Source: Verrucomicrobiota bacterium
Lineage (GTDB): Bacteria; Verrucomicrobiota; Verrucomicrobiia; Methylacidiphilales; Verrucolacustridaceae
Direction: 5' to 3'
Assembly: GCA_010028775.1 (NCBI GenBank)
Contig: RHAF01000018.1
Coordinates: forward strand, 1 to 18,660
DNA: 18,660 nucleotides
A program made the translations under genes and the position numbers. This document shows positions 6,650-13,774 of this stretch, piece after piece (within the stretch, counting starts at the first letter, position 1; each line of letters opens with the position of its first letter). A model generated the notes under the pieces. That model saw only the letters and a program-made list of their open reading frames with translations. It was not told where the DNA came from and ran no database searches.

Positions 6650-7699
6650 ATGGGCTCCGCGCGAAGCGTGGGTGAGCTTGCCCGGTTGGTGGGCGGCGTG
6701 GTCGAGGGGGACGAAGGGTGCCTGATCCGGGGAGTTGCCGATCTGGCAGGGGCGGGTCCCACGGACATCTCCTTTTTTTCCCATCCGCGTTACGAATCCC
6801 TAGCCCGACAAACCAAAGCGGGGGCGTTGATCGTTGGAACCTCGGCTCCCAAGAATTTGGGGAAGATTCGCATTCGGGTGGGCCAACCTTCCGCGGCTTT
6901 CACCCAGATTGCCACCCTGTTTGCTCCAGCGGTGTCTCCCCCCATTTCTGGAGTCCATCCGACTGCGGTAGTGGCCGGGGGGGTTGATCTGGCCGAGGGA
7001 GTTGGACTGGGGCCCCATGTTGTGGTGGAAGAGGGATCGCGGGTCGGGCAGGGGACGCAAATCGGGGCCGGATCCTACATCGGGCGGAACGTCGAAATTG
7101 GCGAGGGTTGCGTGATCCATCCGCGGGTCTACGTGGGGGAGCGTTGCCGGATCGGAAACCGTGTGATTCTCCATGCCGGCGCGGTGGTGGGAGCGGACGG
7201 GTTCGGCTATGAAATGAAGGACGGGAAGCATGTGAAGGTTCCCCAGTTGGGTTACGTGCAGATCGACGACGACGCCGAGATCGGAGCGAACACGACCATC
7301 GACCGGGGACGTTTTGCCCGAACCCACATCGGTGAGGGGGCAAAAATCGACAATCTGGTGATGATCGCCCACAACTGCGTGGTCGGTCCCCACAGCGTGA
7401 TGGTTGCCCAGAGCGGGCTTTCCGGCAGCACCACCACCGGACACCACGTGACCATCGCGGGCCACGTGGGCACCGTGGGTCATATCCACATTGGATCGGG
7501 TGCGATCCTGACGGCAAAATCCGGTGTGACCAAGGATGTCCCTGAGGGCCAGACCTGGCGGGGTGCGCCGGCCCGGCCGATCAAGGAACAGATGGAAATG
7601 GAAGCCCACATCCAGCAGTTGCCCCAGCTGGCCCGGCGCCTGAAAGCCCTCGAGGGTAAAAAAGCGGTCTCCGCCTCCGCGAAGAAAAAAAAGCGCTGA
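6650..7699 (+). CDS. lpxD: UDP-3-O-acylglucosamine N-acyltransferase
   Basis: Third enzyme of lipid A synthesis: adds a hydroxyacyl chain from acyl carrier protein to the 2-amine of UDP-3-O-acyl-glucosamine. The N-terminal uridine-binding domain (about residues 1-100, including DISFFSHPRY) is followed by a long left-handed beta helix of hexapeptide repeats (about 100-300) and a helical C-terminus. The catalytic histidine lies in IAHNC (His241 from this start), and the GADGFGYE motif is intact. The end is a short Lys-rich tail. The ATG at 6650 is chosen; a TTG at 6644 in frame would add two residues. It follows skp by 15 bases. lpxC, fabZ and lpxA, often adjacent, are not in the window. Its presence indicates an LPS-bearing outer membrane. 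Confidence 0.95.
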   Translation: MGSARSVGELARLVGGVVEGDEGCLIRGVADLAGAGPTDISFFSHPRYESLARQTKAGALIVGTSAPKNLGKIRIRVGQPSAAFTQIATLFAPAVSPPISGVHPTAVVAGGVDLAEGVGLGPHVVVEEGSRVGQGTQIGAGSYIGRNVEIGEGCVIHPRVYVGERCRIGNRVILHAGAVVGADGFGYEMKDGKHVKVPQLGYVQIDDDAEIGANTTIDRGRFARTHIGEGAKIDNLVMIAHNCVVGPHSVMVAQSGLSGSTTTGHHVTIAGHVGTVGHIHIGSGAILTAKSGVTKDVPEGQTWRGAPARPIKEQMEMEAHIQQLPQLARRLKALEGKKAVSASAKKKKR

Positions 7700-7707
7700 A
7701 TCGCCGG

Positions 7708-7725
7708 GGGTCTAGGCGTAGACCC
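7708..7725. terminator. candidate bidirectional terminator hairpin between lpxD and the GH57 gene
   Basis: A perfect 7-bp stem (GGGTCTA at 7708-7714, TAGACCC at 7719-7725) with a GGCG loop lies at the junction of the two convergent genes and includes the GH57 stop codon. The genes are only 12 bases apart, so a shared terminator is expected. No T run abuts the stem on the + strand. On the - strand a T8 tract (7683-7690) lies about 17 bases past the stem, so intrinsic termination is only weakly supported. Confidence 0.35.
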
Positions 7726-9298
7726 GCCAGTCCAAGTCGAGAAAGATCGGGTTACGCCATTCGCAGTTGCCGAGGAAAGACTCCTCCACCCGGTCGGAGA
7801 GGATCTGTTCGTAAAGCCGGTTGAACCGGAGCAGGTGGTCCTTGGTCCGCTTGACGGCGTAGGGCACCATGGTGCCGGTTTTCATGATGAAGGCCCAGTC
7901 GCTGGATTGGGCCAGGAGGAGTTCCCGGGCCGCCTGCCGCAGGGCCCGATCCCGGAGGTGGTGGGGGTTGGTATTTTTGAACTTTCCAGCCAATTCAATC
8001 ATTCGGACGGTGGCCATGTGCAGGTGGGGGTAAATCCAGGCGTTGGATCCCTCCAGCCAAACCGACCAGTGGCCCTCGTTGCCCCATGAGGAGGCGGAGG
8101 GTTGGGATATCTGGTGGGTATCATGGCGGGCAAGGAACTCCGAGGGGGTGATCATCTCGAAGGTTCTCTGGTCGAAGGCGCTTTTACGGAAAAGAAAATC
8201 AAGGAACATCGGCCCCTCATACCACCAGTGGCCGTAGAGCTCGGCATCGTAAGGGCAGAGGACAATCGGTTCGACTCCCATCACCCCACGGAGGTGTTCG
8301 ATCTGTTTTTCCCGGTTGAACATGAAATTTCCGGCATGGGAAGCGGCCCGCTCGCGCGCGACCCAGGGGCGGTAGGGCTCCTTGTGGGGGGTGCGGCCTG
8401 TGATGCGGTAGTATTTCAGGCCGGTGAATTTGCGGAGTCCGTTGGGCTGGATGTAGGGGCGGATGTAGTCGTATTCCAGATCGAACCCGCAGTCGCGGTA
8501 AAAGTCCCGGTAATCGGCGTCGCCGGGATATCCCTCCTCCGCGCTCCAGACCTGTTTGCTGGACTCGATGTCCCGGCCAAAGGCGGCGGGGCCGGCGGGC
8601 GTAAAGACCGGGGCAAAAACCCCGTAGGCCGGGCGGGGTTCGGCGTAGAGAAGCCCATGGGCATCCAGGATGAACCAGCGGATTTCCGATTCCTGGAGGT
8701 AGTTTTCCAACCCCGGGTAGTAGGCGCATTCCGGCAGCCAGATGCCGCGGGGGTCGCGTCCGAAGCAGTTGCGGTAGTCATTGCGGGCGACCTGGATCTG
8801 GGCGCGAACGGCCTGGGGAAATTCCCGCATGAGGGGAAGAAATCCGTGGGTGGCCCCGCAGGTGATGATCTCCAGCACGCCGGCGTCCTGAAATTTCCGG
8901 AAGGCCCCGACGAGATCCCGCCGGTACCGGTCGCAGAACATGGTCCTGCAGTGGTGGAGGCGATCGTGGTAAAAACGGGCGAGATCGTGAAAGACGGGAT
9001 CGTGCTTGGTGCGGTCGAGTTCCTTGCCTGCCAGCTCGATGAGTTTTTCCAGACCGTGGACATAGCGGTCTTGGAGCAGGGGGTCCCGCATCATGGCGCA
9101 GAGGGGCGGGGTCAGGGACATGGTCAGGCGGAAGGGGACGGCATCGCGGACCAGTCCCTCCATCATGTCGAGCAGGGGCAGATAAGTTTCGGTGATGGCC
9201 TCGTAAAACCAATCCTCCTCGAGGAACTCCGGATACTCGGGATGCCGGACGAAGGGAAGATGTGCGTGCAGGACCGGAGCTACATATCCGAGGGGCAT
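7712..9298 (-). CDS. GH57-family 1,4-alpha-glucan (glycogen) branching enzyme
   Basis: Predicted to cut alpha-1,4 links in glucan chains and re-attach them as alpha-1,6 branches in glycogen synthesis. GH57 motifs appear in order: HAHLPF (residues 11-16), GATHGFLPLM (148-157), WLPECAYYPG with the nucleophile Glu190, and CPYDAELYGHWWYEG with the acid Asp351. A Trp-rich SSWGNEGHWSVWL block follows near residue 425. The GHWWYEG context and the 528-residue length match the branching-enzyme branch of GH57 (the Thermococcus TK1436 and Thermus TTHA1902 type) better than GH57 amylases. The gene follows the DUF4912 gene by 19 bases on the same strand and converges on lpxD. No other glycogen genes (glgA, glgC, glgP) are in view. 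The family is confident; branching activity is inferred from motif context. Confidence 0.88.
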   Translation of the reverse strand: MPLGYVAPVLHAHLPFVRHPEYPEFLEEDWFYEAITETYLPLLDMMEGLVRDAVPFRLTMSLTPPLCAMMRDPLLQDRYVHGLEKLIELAGKELDRTKHDPVFHDLARFYHDRLHHCRTMFCDRYRRDLVGAFRKFQDAGVLEIITCGATHGFLPLMREFPQAVRAQIQVARNDYRNCFGRDPRGIWLPECAYYPGLENYLQESEIRWFILDAHGLLYAEPRPAYGVFAPVFTPAGPAAFGRDIESSKQVWSAEEGYPGDADYRDFYRDCGFDLEYDYIRPYIQPNGLRKFTGLKYYRITGRTPHKEPYRPWVARERAASHAGNFMFNREKQIEHLRGVMGVEPIVLCPYDAELYGHWWYEGPMFLDFLFRKSAFDQRTFEMITPSEFLARHDTHQISQPSASSWGNEGHWSVWLEGSNAWIYPHLHMATVRMIELAGKFKNTNPHHLRDRALRQAARELLLAQSSDWAFIMKTGTMVPYAVKRTKDHLLRFNRLYEQILSDRVEESFLGNCEWRNPIFLDLDWRVYA

Positions 9299-9317
9299 AC
9301 GGGGGGGCGGACCTGGG

Positions 9318-10517
9318 TTAGGATCGTCCGAAGGGTTCGGGAAGAGGGGGTTGACGGGTGGACTCCACTCCGGGGGTGGTGTCGGTCAGACGGAGGAAAG
9401 AGAGCAGGGCGGAGCGCGTTTCCTCGCCATCCGGTGCGGTGGCATGGATCGGGATGTGGAAACGGCCGTTGGGGAAGGTGAAGTGGTAGGAGAAAGTTCC
9501 GTCCGGACGCAGGCTGATCTCCTTGCCATCGACGGAGACTTTCGCTCCGGGAACGGTTCCGCCGTAAATGATCAGTTCCGCGTTGACGTGCATGGCGAAG
9601 GAGCGGTCGCGGCCCCGCGGGCCCGAACTGAGGCTGGAGGGAATCCCGCTGGAGCCCATCTCCAGCAGGCGGCGGCGTAGGGTTTCGGTGATTTCAAGGG
9701 AGCCGACACGGATGCGCCGCACCAAATCGCCGCCAAGGTAGTCGAGGATCCGGTCGGCGACCCCCGAAGGGACGAACCGACGCAAGGCGTAGGAAAAAGG
9801 CAGGGGATACCCCTCCCGTTGGAGGCGGGCCAAGGCTTTGGCCAGGGACTCCCCCGGTTTCATCTGTGACTGGATGAGGCCGAGGAGTTGGCGGAAGGAG
9901 TAATGGAATGGGATGGTGACGAATTCCACCTCCTGGTTGGGGGAGGGATCGTCCCGCGGGGTCAAGGTTTCCCCGGAAACGACAAGTTGGTGAAACGAAC
10001 CGTCTTTGCGGTAGTACCCGAGTTCGGCCTGAAAAGCCGTGCCGGGCCGATGGACCGGGAGGTACCACTCGCGGGATCCGGGGAAGATGTGGATTTGGTG
10101 CACGCGTTCGTGTCCTGGGATGAAGACTTGGAGAAAGATTTTTCCCTCGGGTGATTCCTGTTCGGCCTCCCGGAGCTGCTGCCAGGTGAAATCCCAGTAG
10201 GCGTAGAGCCAGCGGGGATCGCGGGCGGCCAGAAAGAGCCGGCGGGTTCCGTAGCTTTCCGGAAGTTCACCGAGAAATTCAAAATCGGGAACAGAGTCTC
10301 CGGAACCGGCCGGGTTGAAGGGCTGGAGGACGAATTTGTGGGCAGAGTTGTCGACCGGAATGGGAACGCTTCGGAGGCGCGGGGCCGAGCCGGGCGGCCG
10401 AGTTTTCGCTGCCCCCTTCCTGGAGGCCGTCTTGGCCGGAGTTTTGGAGGCTTTCGGTTTGCGGGCGGGTGTTGTTTTTGCCGCCGTTTTTCTGGGTTTG
10501 GAACTGGGTTTAGGCAT
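9318..10517 (-). CDS. DUF4912 domain-containing protein
   Basis: A 399-residue protein of unknown biochemical role. The N-terminal 50 residues are a very basic Lys/Ala/Pro/Thr-rich tail. About residues 75-190 match the DUF4912 pattern as I know it: RLFLAARDPRWLYAYWDFTW, then strands ending HIFPGSREWYLPVHRPGTAFQAELGYY. The middle (about 215-315) is mainly helical and charged. The C-terminal part (about 315-385, with NAELIIYGGTVPGAKVSVDG) looks like an Ig-like or carbohydrate-binding beta sandwich. The ATG at 10517 is preferred over an in-frame start at 10562 because the extension is not domain-like and GAGAAG lies about nine bases upstream. It is first in a two-gene operon with the GH57 enzyme, which suggests a role in glycogen or other glucan metabolism. 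That role is inference from context. Confidence 0.8.
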   Translation of the reverse strand: MPKPSSKPRKTAAKTTPARKPKASKTPAKTASRKGAAKTRPPGSAPRLRSVPIPVDNSAHKFVLQPFNPAGSGDSVPDFEFLGELPESYGTRRLFLAARDPRWLYAYWDFTWQQLREAEQESPEGKIFLQVFIPGHERVHQIHIFPGSREWYLPVHRPGTAFQAELGYYRKDGSFHQLVVSGETLTPRDDPSPNQEVEFVTIPFHYSFRQLLGLIQSQMKPGESLAKALARLQREGYPLPFSYALRRFVPSGVADRILDYLGGDLVRRIRVGSLEITETLRRRLLEMGSSGIPSSLSSGPRGRDRSFAMHVNAELIIYGGTVPGAKVSVDGKEISLRPDGTFSYHFTFPNGRFHIPIHATAPDGEETRSALLSFLRLTDTTPGVESTRQPPLPEPFGRS

Positions 10518-10636
10518 GGATTTTTGTCTTCTCGTTCGGGTGCAAAGTTTGGATACTCGCAAAAATCGAAATTTGAATCAATTCACATATTACCCACACT
10601 TTACGGCAATCAAAAATAACTGAACAGCAAGTAGAT
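10518..10636. promoter_or_regulatory. AT-rich divergent promoter region between the DUF4912 gene and hisF
   Basis: This 119-base gap separates divergently transcribed genes and is the most AT-rich stretch nearby, so it probably contains promoters in both directions. On the - strand, TTGATT with GAGTAT at 17-base spacing, or TTGATT with TAATAT at 15-base spacing, are weak candidates. On the + strand nothing is convincing. A small palindrome TGAAT-CA-ATTCA lies in the middle (about 10574-10585). The hisF start has no good Shine-Dalgarno sequence. Confidence 0.4.
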
Positions 10637-11410
10637 ATGAATACAAAAAGAATTATTCCATGTTTGGATGTGGATCGCGGGCGGGTCGTCAAAGGCGTGA
10701 AATTTGTGGAGATCCGGGATGCCGGGGATCCGGCGGAGTGTGCCCGGGCCTACAACGAACAGGGAGCGGATGAGCTGGTGTTTTTGGACATCACTGCCTC
10801 GGCAGAGGCCCGACCGATCCTCCTGGAAGCGGTGAGGAAAACGGCAGAGGAGGTTTTTCTTCCCCTGACGGTGGGCGGCGGTGTGCGAAACCTGGAGAAT
10901 GCGCGGGAGCTTTTGCGGGCCGGTGCGGACAAGGTCAGCCTGAACACGGCGGCGGTGGCCCGACCAGAGCTGATCACCGAGGTGGCGGAAGCTTTCGGTT
11001 GCCAGTGTGTGGTCTTGGCGGTGGATGTGCGGCGATGTCCGGGCGGGGGCTGGGAGGTGACCACCCATGGCGGGAGAACCCCCACGGGAATGGATGCGTT
11101 GACCTGGATCCTGGAAGGGGAGAAAAGAGGGGCGGGGGAAATTCTGCTGACCAGCATGGATGCGGACGGGACCAAGCAGGGGTACGATCTTGAACTGACC
11201 CGGGCGGTGAGTTCGGCCACGGGAATTCCGGTGATTGCCAGCGGGGGAGCGGGCACGCCGGAACACTTCGCCGAGGTGCTGGGGGAAAAGGGAGGTGCCG
11301 ATGCCGCCTTGGCCGCCAGTCTTTTTCATTTCGGCGAATTGACCGTGCCTGAGGTAAAAAGACACCTGCAGACCCGCGGCATTCCCGTGCGGCCGGCCCG
11401 CGTTCCATGA
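10637..11410 (+). CDS. hisF: imidazole glycerol phosphate synthase, cyclase subunit
   Basis: The cyclase half of the HisFH complex: uses ammonia from the HisH glutaminase to turn PRFAR into imidazole glycerol phosphate and AICAR, linking histidine and purine synthesis. It is a 257-residue TIM barrel of normal length. Both catalytic aspartates are present at their canonical numbers: Asp11 in PCLDVD and Asp130 in VLAVDV. Phosphate-binding glycines appear in TVGGGVRN and in IASGGAG. No hisH or other his gene adjoins it here. The stop overlaps the trpE start by four bases (ATGA at 11407-11410), so hisF and trpE are very likely translationally coupled. Confidence 0.96.
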   Translation: MNTKRIIPCLDVDRGRVVKGVKFVEIRDAGDPAECARAYNEQGADELVFLDITASAEARPILLEAVRKTAEEVFLPLTVGGGVRNLENARELLRAGADKVSLNTAAVARPELITEVAEAFGCQCVVLAVDVRRCPGGGWEVTTHGGRTPTGMDALTWILEGEKRGAGEILLTSMDADGTKQGYDLELTRAVSSATGIPVIASGGAGTPEHFAEVLGEKGGADAALAASLFHFGELTVPEVKRHLQTRGIPVRPARVP

Positions 11411-12912
11411 TTTATCCCGATGAGAAAAAATTCCTCGACCTGACGGCACGGGGAAACCTGATTCCGGTCGGTCGGGAGGTGCCCATGGGTCAGGAGACCC
11501 CGGTGTCCGCCTACACCAAGCTTTCGGGCCACCCGGGCGGGGGATCGTTCCTGCTGGAAAGCGCAGAGACGGGAGGAAGGTTGGGGCGATATTCCTTTGT
11601 CGGGTCGCGACCCACCGCGGTGATGGAGTTCCGCAACGGGCGGGTTCGACTGACCTCGCTGGCCGGGGAGGTGATCGAGAAAGCCCCCGCGCAGCCTGAT
11701 CCATTGGAGGAGGTGCAGGCGATGCTGGCGGAAATCCGGTCGGTTCCGGCATGGCCCGGAGATGCCCCCCCTTTTGCCGGTGGGGCGGTGGGTTTTTTGG
11801 CTTTTGAGGCGGTGAGGTTTTTCGAGCCAACGGTCGGCATGGCTGAACAGGACGACCTGGGCGTGCCCGATGCCTGCTTCGCCCTGGTGGAGGAGTTTGT
11901 CATTTTTGACCACGAACGAAAAACCATGCGGCCGGTGGTGCAGGTGAAGGTGGGAAAGGATCCGCGTTTGGATTATCGACGGGGGTTGGAAAGGCTGGAG
12001 GCCCTGGAGAAGCGGTTGGCCCAGCCGGAAGGAAAATCGAGCGCGGAGATCCCCCGCCGGCCGGAGGGTGACCTGCTTCTGGGTGCGAAGCCCAACATGA
12101 CCAAGGCGGCCTACCTGAAGATGGCGGGGGAAATGCAGGAGCACATCCGAGCGGGGGATATTTTTCAGGTGGTGCCGTCCCAGCGGTTCACTGTCCCGTT
12201 TCATGGCCGGCCCATCGATCTCTACCGGGCTTTGCGGGCGATCAACCCATCTCCCTACATGTTCTGTCTCGAGTTGGCGGGTCTGGCCTTGGTGGGTTCT
12301 TCGCCCGAGACGCATGTGCGCTGCGAGAACGGCAGGGTGGAGATCCGACCGATCGCCGGAACCCGTCCCAGGGGAAAGACATCCGAAGAGGACCTGGCTT
12401 TTGAGAAGGAGATGAGGGCTGATCCCAAGGAGCGTGCCGAACACATCATGCTGGTGGATCTAGCGAGAAACGATCTGGGCCGGGTGTGTGAATACCAAAG
12501 CGTGAAGGTGGTGGAGTTGATGGAGGTGGAGAGGTTTTCCCATGTGATGCACCTGGTTTCCCGGGTCACGGGGCAGTTGAGGTCCGGGCAGAACGCCTAT
12601 CAGGTCATGCGGGCGACCTTTCCCGCCGGAACGGTCAGCGGTTCCCCCAAAGTCCGGGCCCTGCAAATCCTGGCGGCCGGGGAACCGACCCGGCGGGGCG
12701 CCTATGCGGGGGCGGCGGGATATTTCTCCTTCGGCGGCAATCTGGACTCCTGCATCTCCATCCGGACGATTCTGCTAAAGGGCGGCAAGGCCCATGTCCA
12801 GGCCGGTGGGGGGCTGGTGGCCGACTCCACGCCGGAGGGGGAGTACCAGGAGAGCGTAAACAAGGCCAAGGCCGGGTTGGCGGCGGTGGCGGCGGCAAGG
12901 ACCCTAGCCTAG
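11407..12912 (+). CDS. trpE: anthranilate synthase component I
   Basis: Converts chorismate to anthranilate, the first committed step of tryptophan synthesis, with ammonia supplied by TrpG. The N-terminal regulatory part contains the LLES element (residues 49-52), where tryptophan binds for feedback inhibition in characterised enzymes, followed by GRYSFVG. The C-terminal chorismate-binding domain (about 230-495) carries VVPSQRF, GSSPETHVR, the AGTRPRG motif, LVDLARNDLGRV and the PAGTVSGSPKVRA block. The length of 501 residues is typical. LLES favours TrpE over the related PabB. The start overlaps hisF and lacks its own ribosome-binding site; trpG follows after nine bases. Confidence 0.94.
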   Translation: MIYPDEKKFLDLTARGNLIPVGREVPMGQETPVSAYTKLSGHPGGGSFLLESAETGGRLGRYSFVGSRPTAVMEFRNGRVRLTSLAGEVIEKAPAQPDPLEEVQAMLAEIRSVPAWPGDAPPFAGGAVGFLAFEAVRFFEPTVGMAEQDDLGVPDACFALVEEFVIFDHERKTMRPVVQVKVGKDPRLDYRRGLERLEALEKRLAQPEGKSSAEIPRRPEGDLLLGAKPNMTKAAYLKMAGEMQEHIRAGDIFQVVPSQRFTVPFHGRPIDLYRALRAINPSPYMFCLELAGLALVGSSPETHVRCENGRVEIRPIAGTRPRGKTSEEDLAFEKEMRADPKERAEHIMLVDLARNDLGRVCEYQSVKVVELMEVERFSHVMHLVSRVTGQLRSGQNAYQVMRATFPAGTVSGSPKVRALQILAAGEPTRRGAYAGAAGYFSFGGNLDSCISIRTILLKGGKAHVQAGGGLVADSTPEGEYQESVNKAKAGLAAVAAARTLA

Positions 12913-12921
12913 GATTCTTCC

Positions 12922-13485
12922 ATGCTGCTGGTCATCGATAACTACGACTCCTTCACCTACAACCTCGTCCAGTATTTCGGCGAATTGGGTGCCGATCCCG
13001 TGGTGAAGCGAAACGACGCGGTGACGGTCGAGGAGGTGGAGCGGATGAAACCCGCAAGGATTGTCATCTCTCCCGGTCCCGGATCCCCCAAGGATGCGGG
13101 AATTTCGCTGGAGCTGATCCGGCGGTTGGGACCAAGGATACCCCTGTTGGGAGTCTGCCTCGGGCACCAGTGCATCGGGCAGGTCTACGGGGGGAAAGTG
13201 GTACGGGCGGGCCGGTTGATGCACGGAAAGACCTCGCCCATCCGGCATGATGGCCAGGGGGTGTTTCGCGGTTTGCCGAATCCTTTTGAGGCCACGCGGT
13301 ATCATTCGCTGATTGTGGAAAAAAGCTCCGTGCCGCCGGAGCTGGAAATCTCGGCAGATACGGCGGAGGGGGAGATCATGGGGTTGCGCCACCGCAGTCA
13401 TCCGGTGCATGGGGTGCAGTTCCATCCCGAATCGATCCTGAGCAAGGAGGGGAAGGATCTCCTGGCGAATTTTTTGAGGATCTGA
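12922..13485 (+). CDS. trpG: anthranilate synthase component II, glutamine amidotransferase (TrpG/PabA type)
   Basis: A class I glutaminase that releases ammonia from glutamine and passes it to TrpE. The 187-residue protein shows the full triad: Cys79 in GVCLGHQ, and His168 with Glu170 in QFHPES. The oxyanion PGPGSP loop is at residues 51-56, and the N-terminus (MLLVIDNYDSFTYNLVQYFG) is characteristic of the family. In many bacteria one such subunit serves both anthranilate and aminodeoxychorismate synthases, so a dual TrpG/PabA role is possible. It is the last gene of hisF-trpE-trpG; no trpD, trpC, trpF, trpB or trpA follows. Confidence 0.94.
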   Translation: MLLVIDNYDSFTYNLVQYFGELGADPVVKRNDAVTVEEVERMKPARIVISPGPGSPKDAGISLELIRRLGPRIPLLGVCLGHQCIGQVYGGKVVRAGRLMHGKTSPIRHDGQGVFRGLPNPFEATRYHSLIVEKSSVPPELEISADTAEGEIMGLRHRSHPVHGVQFHPESILSKEGKDLLANFLRI

Positions 13486-13494
13486 GCGGGGCGG

Positions 13495-13524
13495 TTGACG
13501 ATCGGGCGAAGCGGGAAGTAGGAT
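13495..13524 (+). promoter_or_regulatory. candidate sigma-70-type promoter for the DUF3276 gene
   Basis: TTGACG (13495-13500; five of six consensus positions) and TAGGAT (13519-13524; four of six) are 18 bases apart, in the 61-base gap after trpG. Transcription would begin near 13531. A purine-rich AAAGGGGGAC ribosome-binding site starts at about that point, 10-16 bases before the ATG. This suggests the small gene is expressed separately from the trp genes. Confidence 0.45.
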
Positions 13525-13546
13525 TTTAACAAAGGGGGACAGTTAT

Positions 13547-13774
13547 ATGGAACATCGAGATGGGGAGCGGACCTTGAGATCGGAGAAGGTGCAGATTGAG
13601 AGGAAGACCTTCTTTCTGGATTTGAAGGAGAACGACCGGGGACGGTTTCTCCGGATCACGGAGGATGTCGGTGGCCGTAGGGACCGGATCATCATGCCGG
13701 CCAGCGGCATGGAGGATTTTGCCCGGGCCTTGGACGACCTGATTATTTTCGAGCAGGAGGAGCTGGGGGGCTGA
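13547..13774 (+). CDS. DUF3276 family (PUR-alpha-like) nucleic-acid-binding protein
   Basis: A 75-residue single-domain protein. The pattern of a strand pair (SEKVQIERKTFFLDLKEN), the turn RGRFLRITED, and a terminal helix (GMEDFARALDDLI) matches the PUR-alpha-like DUF3276 family, known from Bacteroidetes, spirochaetes and Verrucomicrobia. The Borrelia member BpuR binds both DNA and RNA, so a role as a small RNA- or single-stranded-DNA-binding regulator is likely, though targets here are unknown. It has its own promoter candidate and a good GGGGG ribosome-binding site. The last 32 bases overlap the 3' end of the HEAT-repeat gene on the opposite strand. Confidence 0.85.
   Translation: MEHRDGERTLRSEKVQIERKTFFLDLKENDRGRFLRITEDVGGRRDRIIMPASGMEDFARALDDLIIFEQEELGG

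Noticed and set aside
8102..9481. Long open frame of 459 codons on the + strand opposite the GH57 gene
   Set aside because: It is antisense to a well-supported gene; the product is a Gly/Val-rich string with no domain. High G+C creates such shadow frames.
10610..11830. 406-codon open frame on the - strand across hisF and trpE
   Set aside because: Pro/Arg/His-rich product without domain signal, antisense to two conserved enzymes.
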